From Candidatus Kaiserbacteria bacterium (lineage in GTDB: Bacteria; Patescibacteriota; Minisyncoccia; Phycocordibacterales; UBA918): DNA of 34,874 nt. This document shows positions 31,263 to 34,874 of the stretch, in pieces. Made by a program: the position numbers and the translations under genes. The stretch's first letter is position 1, and the number at the start of each line of letters is the position of its first letter. The notes beneath the pieces were generated by a model that was not told the DNA's origin, made no database searches, and saw nothing but the letters and a program-made list of their open reading frames with translations. The DNA is taken from the NCBI GenBank assembly GCA_020428685.1, contig JAGQMJ010000008.1, positions 1 to 34,874 on the forward strand. Reading direction: 5' to 3'.

Positions 31263-31439
31263 TTAAGCGGATAATTCTTCACGACTTTGATCCTGTTTAA
31301 GGCACGTATCTGAACAGTAAAAATAATTTTTTCTGTTGACCGTGATGTAGGGTGTCGTGCCGTCGATCTGATAAACGAAGATCTTTTTGCAGCAATGACA
31401 TGTGTATTTAGTCTCGACCGTAAAGATAGGTTGATACAT
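31263..31439 (-). CDS. Small zinc-binding protein (58 residues)
   Basis: A short gene with a strong SD, CAGGAG at 31446-31451, six bases before the ATG. The protein begins MYQPIFTVETKYTCHCCKK and has a second cysteine pair in YFYCSDTC near residues 39-46. The C-x2-C plus C-x3-C layout is that of a treble-clef or TRASH/MYM-like zinc finger, which can bind metal or nucleic acid. It is transcribed alone and ends at a good terminator. It is one of the SD-led orphans. Confidence 0.75.
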   Translation of the reverse strand: MYQPIFTVETKYTCHCCKKIFVYQIDGTTPYITVNRKNYFYCSDTCLKQDQSREELSA

Positions 31440-31675
31440 TTTTGTCTCCTGACTAGTCTAACCAAGTTTAGAGTGTCAAAAAACACACTCACAGTCAAGC
31501 TTCGGGCTTTGTTTCTGGTCACTTGATATGGTATTCTGGCCCGTACAGCCATTTGGTTGTTACGAAGCGTGTCAGAGTGCTCAATGAGTAAAGAAGCGAA
31601 GCGACTATTACGAATTAGTGTTTAATACTCCAACGCTCTTCAGGTTAAAAAATAGTAACGAACAGTTGAATAAAT
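31440..31675 (+). other. Intergenic stretch with a tRNA-Ser-like fragment
   Basis: No gene was found here. CGTGTCAGAGTG at 31568-31579 is an exact copy of the acceptor/D-arm start of tRNA-Ser (31681-31692). The surrounding bases have only a loose match, so this is probably a decayed tRNA copy. A 6-bp repeat GAGTGT/ACACTC lies near 31471-31490. Confidence 0.45.
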
Positions 31676-31760
31676 GGAGACGTGTCAGAGTGGTCTATCG
31701 TGCTTCCTTGCTAAGGAAGTGGGGTTTACGCCCCCGGAGGTTCGAATCCTCTCGTCTCCG
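31676..31760 (+). tRNA. tRNA-Ser(GCU)
   Basis: A class II tRNA with acceptor GGAGACG/CGTCTCC, anticodon stem CTTCC/GGAAG and loop TTGCTAA (anticodon GCT), a GC-rich variable arm (GGGG-TTTAC-GCCCC) and T-arm GGAGGTTCGAATCCTC. CCA is not encoded (CCG follows the discriminator). Pieces of its sequence recur on both sides, at 31568 and at 32579-32708. Confidence 0.93.
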
Positions 31761-31769
31761 CCGTTTAGA

Positions 31770-31806
31770 GCCAGCACGAGACACCTGCCTCGTGCTGGCT
31801 TTTTTG
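31770..31806 (+). terminator. Terminator of tRNA-Ser
   Basis: A perfect 11-bp stem GCCAGCACGAG/CTCGTGCTGGC with an eight-base loop and a run of six T. Confidence 0.92.
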
Positions 31807-31813
31807 TTACAAT
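31805..31813 (+). promoter_or_regulatory. Leaderless promoter inside the terminator tail
   Basis: TGT-TACAAT overlaps the end of the terminator T-run and ends seven bases before the ATG at 31821. An earlier ATG at 31812 overlaps the -10, so the second ATG is the better start. Confidence 0.5.
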
Positions 31814-31820
31814 GACCTCA

Positions 31821-32447
31821 ATGAAAGAAATTTTAGCTTTGTTGGCAGATTGGGCGAATGGTATCTTTGCTGTTGTATTAGCTTCGTTTATCACCAGCAC
31901 AGAGGTCGTGTGGTGGCATTTTCTAATTGGGATACTTATCGCCATGTGTCCTGATCTTGATGCGATTCCTGAGCTGATAAAACGCAAAAGACTTGCTGCT
32001 TCAGCTGAACACCTATCTGATCATCGAGAGGGATTGCATTACCCCGTAATCTTCTTGGTTGTTGGTGGCATACTTGTATACCTATACCCATTTTATGGAT
32101 GGATGTTTTTAATTGCTGTTATGTTGCATTTCATTAATGATTTATATGGAACTGGTTGGGGTATTCCACTATTATGGCCACTTACTGATCGACGGTATAA
32201 ATTACTAGGGAGAAGAGTTAATAGGATGAAATCTATTTTAGTTGAAGATGGTGACTGGGAAAAACTACCTGATTCTGAAAGAAGATTACGACTAATTGTC
32301 TCATGGGAAAAGAAAGAACTTACCTCTTACATACAAAAATGGGGTATGGAAAATTGGATAAATCGATACTACTTAAACATTAATTGGATTTCTGGCATTG
32401 AGTATGGGTTGTTCATGTTTGCTATCGTTTTGATATTTATATACTAG
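31821..32447 (+). CDS. Membrane-bound metal-dependent hydrolase-like protein
   Basis: A 208-residue protein like the YdjM/DUF457 inner-membrane family, named for a predicted metal-dependent hydrolase. Landmarks are MCPDLDAIPEL near residues 38-48, a histidine-rich EHLSDHREGLHYP near 60-72 and MLHFINDLYGTGWGIPLLWP near 99-118; the Asp and His residues are likely metal ligands. Several hydrophobic segments span the membrane, including one at the C-terminus. The substrate is unknown. The gene lies between tRNA-Ser and a repeat of the tRNA 3' end, so it could be cargo of an insertion. Confidence 0.82.
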   Translation: MKEILALLADWANGIFAVVLASFITSTEVVWWHFLIGILIAMCPDLDAIPELIKRKRLAASAEHLSDHREGLHYPVIFLVVGGILVYLYPFYGWMFLIAVMLHFINDLYGTGWGIPLLWPLTDRRYKLLGRRVNRMKSILVEDGDWEKLPDSERRLRLIVSWEKKELTSYIQKWGMENWINRYYLNINWISGIEYGLFMFAIVLIFIY

Positions 32448-32550
32448 CGCTCGAGACACTATCGAGTTGAATTTAAAATACTGTCGAAACGGTCAAGCAG
32501 GGCTTGGTATCACACGGTTCTAACTCGAGACCGCCCGCTCGTATAAAATT

Positions 32551-32574
32551 CCGCCATCTGGCGGTTATTTTATT
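32551..32574 (+). terminator. Terminator of the hydrolase gene
   Basis: CCGCC-ATCT-GGCGG is followed by TTATTTTATT. The 100-base stretch between the stop and this hairpin contains a repeated CTCGAGAC (about 32451 and 32524) and may fold, but I see no gene there. Confidence 0.82.
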
Positions 32575-32578
32575 GGGC

Positions 32579-32707
32579 GGAGACGAAGTAAAGCGTGGGA
32601 CGCTTTACGTGAGGGTTCGAAAAGCTTTTGAGGTAGATTCGACTGAAAGAAGAATATATCCAAAAGGTATACTGGTCGTGTAACGACCGAAATTTCTCTC
32701 GTCTCCG
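32579..32707 (+). ncRNA. Candidate structured RNA capped by a tRNA-Ser acceptor stem
   Basis: The ends GGAGACG (32579-32585) and CGTCTCC (32700-32706) plus the G discriminator are identical to the acceptor of tRNA-Ser(GCU), and the pairing extends outward by two more bases. The body is not a tRNA. It has a 9-bp hairpin GTAAAGCGT-GGG-ACGCTTTAC, a palindromic AAAAGCTTTT, and GGTCGT-GTA-ACGACC just before the 3' strand, and lacks a T-arm at the expected place. It may be a tRNA-derived small RNA, a decayed tRNA with an insert, or a recombination site. Confidence 0.45.
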
Positions 32708-32748
32708 CAAACAAAAAGCACCCGTAGGGGCTTTTTGTTGGCGGAGAC
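32701..32748. terminator. Extended bidirectional terminator hairpin
   Basis: The inner stem (32710-32723 with 32727-32739, one bulged A) has A- and T-tracts on both sides and would end the CHASE4 gene. It is extended by GTCTCCGC (32701-32708) pairing with GCGGAGAC (32741-32748). The left outer arm can instead pair with 32577-32584 in the candidate RNA. Confidence 0.8.
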
Positions 32749-32749
32749 A

Positions 32750-33994
32750 TTACTCATTGCCTTGTTTTTTCAACCTGGACTCCAGATCTTTATTGATTTG
32801 TTTTAGCTCTACCATCTTGAGTTCTCGGTCGATCATAATTTTGTTGAATCTTTGAATGTCTGTCAGCTTCTGCTCCAGGTCTTTAGAAATTTCTTTTTCG
32901 CGTTCTGTAAGCAAGGCCTCGTTTGCTTGGGCTTTTTGAAGACTTTCAAGGAGGGAATTCATCACTGTTGCAAAGTTGCCGATCTCATCTAGTTTCTCTG
33001 CTTTTACACGAAGAGAGAGATTGTTAGTTTGACTGATTTCCTTTACTTGCTTGGTTAGTGATGTGAATCTGGTAATAAGAAGTTTCTCAAATAGGTAGCC
33101 AACTACAACCGTGATTAGTAGGATAGAGATGGTGATAGTGATGATAAAAATATGTAGTGTTTTTATACCGTTGTTGTAAATGTCTCTTGAGTTGTCTACG
33201 CGCAGGATACCGATTGGTTTGTTGTCGATATTTTCTAAGGTTAGATAGCCCGAAATAGTTTTTTTGTCTGTGTCGATAATGAAATGTTCTTGTCCTTGTT
33301 CAAGGTTTGTTTTGGCCGTTTCTACATCTAGAGGTAGTTCGCTCTCATTGAGAGGGAATATACTGAGTGAGAGCTGGGTCAAATCCCTAAAGTCATCAAT
33401 TTTTTCTTCATCAACGTATCTACCAAAGATTAATGAGCCAGTAGGTGGCATGTCTTCCTCGCTATCCAAGATAGGTGAAGATGCGACCATCAGTATACCT
33501 TCGTCCAGTGCTATCATCCCCGTGTCTACTTCATTCGGACTAGTGTGTATATAGAATTTGTCATAGCTCATTATTTGTTTAATAATATTCTCGCTATTTA
33601 CTTCTTCGCCACTTTCAAAATCAACTGCTTTTGCATAGATGACTTGATTGTGTGAGTTTAAGTAAATTATCAGGTTGATATTTAGGTTTACTAGTGTTGA
33701 ATCATCCAGGTTTGCCTCGATGTATTCTGGGTTGCTGTCTTGGGCAAAGATATAAGTATCGTCCCAATGTGACCAGTCGATGAGTGAGACTCCTAAGTGT
33801 GTCAGGCTGTTATTGATTGCTGCATCGGCTCTCGATAGATCACGGATGATATTGTCATTCTCGATTTCATCGTAACTAGAAAGAAGGATGATGGAAGTAA
33901 CACCCATGATAGCCGCTCCTAAAAACATGGCCGTGGCAAAAATTGAAATTATAATCCTGGTGCGGATGGACATAATTTTTTTAGGTGTTTTCAT
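32750..33994 (-). CDS. CHASE4-HAMP sensor without catalytic domain
   Basis: A 414-residue membrane receptor. Membrane segments at about 11-36 and 283-305 enclose an extracytoplasmic CHASE4-type domain with the hallmark LIDWSHWDDTYIF at 71-83. A HAMP domain (about 306-360) and a coiled coil follow. There is no kinase, cyclase or chemotaxis signalling domain. The C-terminus carries RFNKIMIDRELKMVELK, matching the ending of the CACHE receptor at 13683 almost position by position. The output must go through that module. TATAAT (34001-34006, minus strand) ends six bases before the ATG. Confidence 0.9.
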   Translation of the reverse strand: MKTPKKIMSIRTRIIISIFATAMFLGAAIMGVTSIILLSSYDEIENDNIIRDLSRADAAINNSLTHLGVSLIDWSHWDDTYIFAQDSNPEYIEANLDDSTLVNLNINLIIYLNSHNQVIYAKAVDFESGEEVNSENIIKQIMSYDKFYIHTSPNEVDTGMIALDEGILMVASSPILDSEEDMPPTGSLIFGRYVDEEKIDDFRDLTQLSLSIFPLNESELPLDVETAKTNLEQGQEHFIIDTDKKTISGYLTLENIDNKPIGILRVDNSRDIYNNGIKTLHIFIITITISILLITVVVGYLFEKLLITRFTSLTKQVKEISQTNNLSLRVKAEKLDEIGNFATVMNSLLESLQKAQANEALLTEREKEISKDLEQKLTDIQRFNKIMIDRELKMVELKQINKDLESRLKKQGNE

Positions 33995-34076
33995 ACTAAT
34001 ATTATATATCTAGTCCGGTCGTATTTTTCTGATTATCCTTACTCTAGTTTTTGATAGACACCTTTTGGATTGCTCT

Positions 34077-34085
34077 TGTTATAAT
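34077..34085 (+). promoter_or_regulatory. Leaderless promoter of the YdeI-like gene
   Basis: TGT-TATAAT ends nine bases before the ATG at 34095. It decides that start over a frame that begins at 34065, before the promoter. Confidence 0.55.
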
Positions 34086-34094
34086 AAAAACATC

Positions 34095-34382
34095 ATGTCA
34101 GCTTCAAAAATTAACAAAGATTTCTTACATAGAGTGCCTGCAGATTTGCGGGCTGCGCTGAATAAAAATAAAGATGTTGAAGAGTACTGGGAAAAACTCA
34201 CGCCGTTGGCTAGAAATGAGTGGATTTGTTGGGTCACGATCGTAAAAAAGCCTGAAACTAGAGCCGAGCATTTGAAAAGACTGTGCGAAGATTTGCGCAA
34301 AGGGAAGAAACGACCGTGTTGCTGGCCGGGCTGTCCGCATCGTCGGGAAAGTGCAAAGAAGTATTTTAAGGATACCAAATAA
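34095..34382 (+). CDS. YdeI/OmpD-associated family protein
   Basis: A 95-residue protein resembling the YdeI or OmpD-associated (bacteriocin-protection-like) family. The match is VPADLRAALNKNKDVEEYWE near the N-terminus, then LTPLARNEWICWVTIVKKPE and a basic helix RAEHLKRLCEDLRKGKK. The C-terminal PCCWPGCPHR adds three cysteines and a histidine that could bind zinc, which I do not recall as general for the family. The molecular role of the family is poorly defined. Confidence 0.75.
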   Translation: MSASKINKDFLHRVPADLRAALNKNKDVEEYWEKLTPLARNEWICWVTIVKKPETRAEHLKRLCEDLRKGKKRPCCWPGCPHRRESAKKYFKDTK

Positions 34383-34445
34383 ATCATTTGCTTGTGAAAG
34401 GTATTTTACCTATGATTGATGTATAGAAGTCTAATTTAACTGTGT

Positions 34446-34838
34446 ATGAATAAGGAAAATCCAGTAGTTTGGTTTGAGATTTATGTTGATGATATGGAGA
34501 GAGCCAAGAAGTTTTATGAGACTGTGTTTGAAACTTCATTAGAAGAAATGCAAATGCCAGACGCTTCATCAGACGGCATGAGAATGTTGTCTTTCCCTAT
34601 GACTATGGATAAGACTAGTGGTGCGCCTGGTGCATTGGTAAAAATGGAGGGTATGAAGGCTGGAGGGGGAGGTGCGGTAGTGTATTTTGGAAGTTCAGAC
34701 TGTGCTATTGAAGAGGCGCGAGTAGAGGATGCTGGAGGAAAGATTCTTCAGTCCAAGATGAATATCGGAGAGTATGGTTTTTCTGCAATGGTGGTTGATA
34801 CAGAAGGAAACATAATCGGTATTCATTCATTTGAGTAG
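34446..34838 (+). CDS. VOC-family protein
   Basis: A 130-residue vicinal-oxygen-chelate protein. It starts with the typical VVWFEIYVDDMERAKKFYE and ends with VDTEGNIIGIHS, the usual last strand, although the common final Glu ligand position reads Gly-Ile-His-Ser here. Members are often described as glyoxalase- or lyase-like, with the substrate unknown. It differs clearly from the other VOC protein at 15027. No SD precedes the ATG; a TCTAAT ten bases upstream is a weak -10 candidate. Confidence 0.88.
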   Translation: MNKENPVVWFEIYVDDMERAKKFYETVFETSLEEMQMPDASSDGMRMLSFPMTMDKTSGAPGALVKMEGMKAGGGGAVVYFGSSDCAIEEARVEDAGGKILQSKMNIGEYGFSAMVVDTEGNIIGIHSFE

Positions 34839-34874
34839 TTTGTTTTGGGTGCAGTAAAGGCCGCCAGCGAAGCT

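Noticed and set aside
31214-31552. 112-residue minus-strand frame near the malic enzyme end
   Set aside because: It runs through a terminator hairpin and overlaps the better supported 58-residue zinc protein gene with an SD.
32448-32550. Possible structured RNA after the hydrolase gene
   Set aside because: Short complementary segments and a repeated CTCGAGAC exist, but no consistent fold or promoter. It may just be the 3' end of the hydrolase mRNA.

Overview
The window looks like a chromosomal segment of a Candidate Phyla Radiation (Patescibacteria, Parcubacteria/Paceibacteria-type) bacterium. The evidence is short reading frames with many orphans, a phosphoketolase-acetate kinase pair and a compact malic enzyme as the visible carbon metabolism, few Shine-Dalgarno (SD) sequences, and UGA used as an ordinary stop. 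The lineage call is an inference from gene content.

Layout. 1-2.6 kb holds rplT, rpmI and infC on the minus strand, with an orphan gene on the plus strand inserted between rpmI and infC. 2.8-3.9 kb pairs a membrane-anchored lysine-rich protein with a SET-domain methyltransferase. 4.0-7.5 kb is a phosphoketolase-acetate kinase operon that would make ATP from acetyl phosphate. 7.6-15 kb carries a PAS histidine kinase, a lone receiver, a thermonuclease, a branched-chain-amino-acid-type binding protein followed by a CACHE-HAMP sensor, two SD-led orphans (one GC-rich), and a VOC protein. 15.4-22.9 kb is an accessory island: MazEF with a palindromic operator, a 2H-phosphoesterase-like protein, a two-gene operon (Shedu-like nuclease plus HEPN-like protein), a Panacea-type antitoxin with an unknown partner, and a large serine integrase whose 3' end runs into the tmRNA gene. 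22.8-26.9 kb is tmRNA, smpB, a patatin-like lipase and ftsH. 26.9-31.4 kb has tRNA-Ile(UAU), a small SD-led transcript, recG, malic enzyme and a 58-residue zinc protein. 31.5-34.9 kb has tRNA-Ser(GCU) with tRNA-derived fragments and a structured RNA candidate, a membrane hydrolase, a CHASE4-HAMP sensor, a YdeI-like protein and a second VOC protein.

Two expression styles stand out. At least sixteen genes have a -10 hexamer only 5-10 bases before ATG, ten of them with an upstream TGn, and no SD, which predicts leaderless mRNAs. Six unrecognised genes instead have a good SD, usually after a leader and often followed by a clear terminator. The leaderless rule was used to choose starts where several were possible.

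Functionally, SmpB, tmRNA and FtsH form a ribosome-rescue and proteolysis set. The two kinase-less sensors end in the same C-terminal signature, and together with the kinase and lone receiver they suggest a dispersed signalling network. The island combines several predicted RNA- or DNA-cutting systems next to its own integrase.
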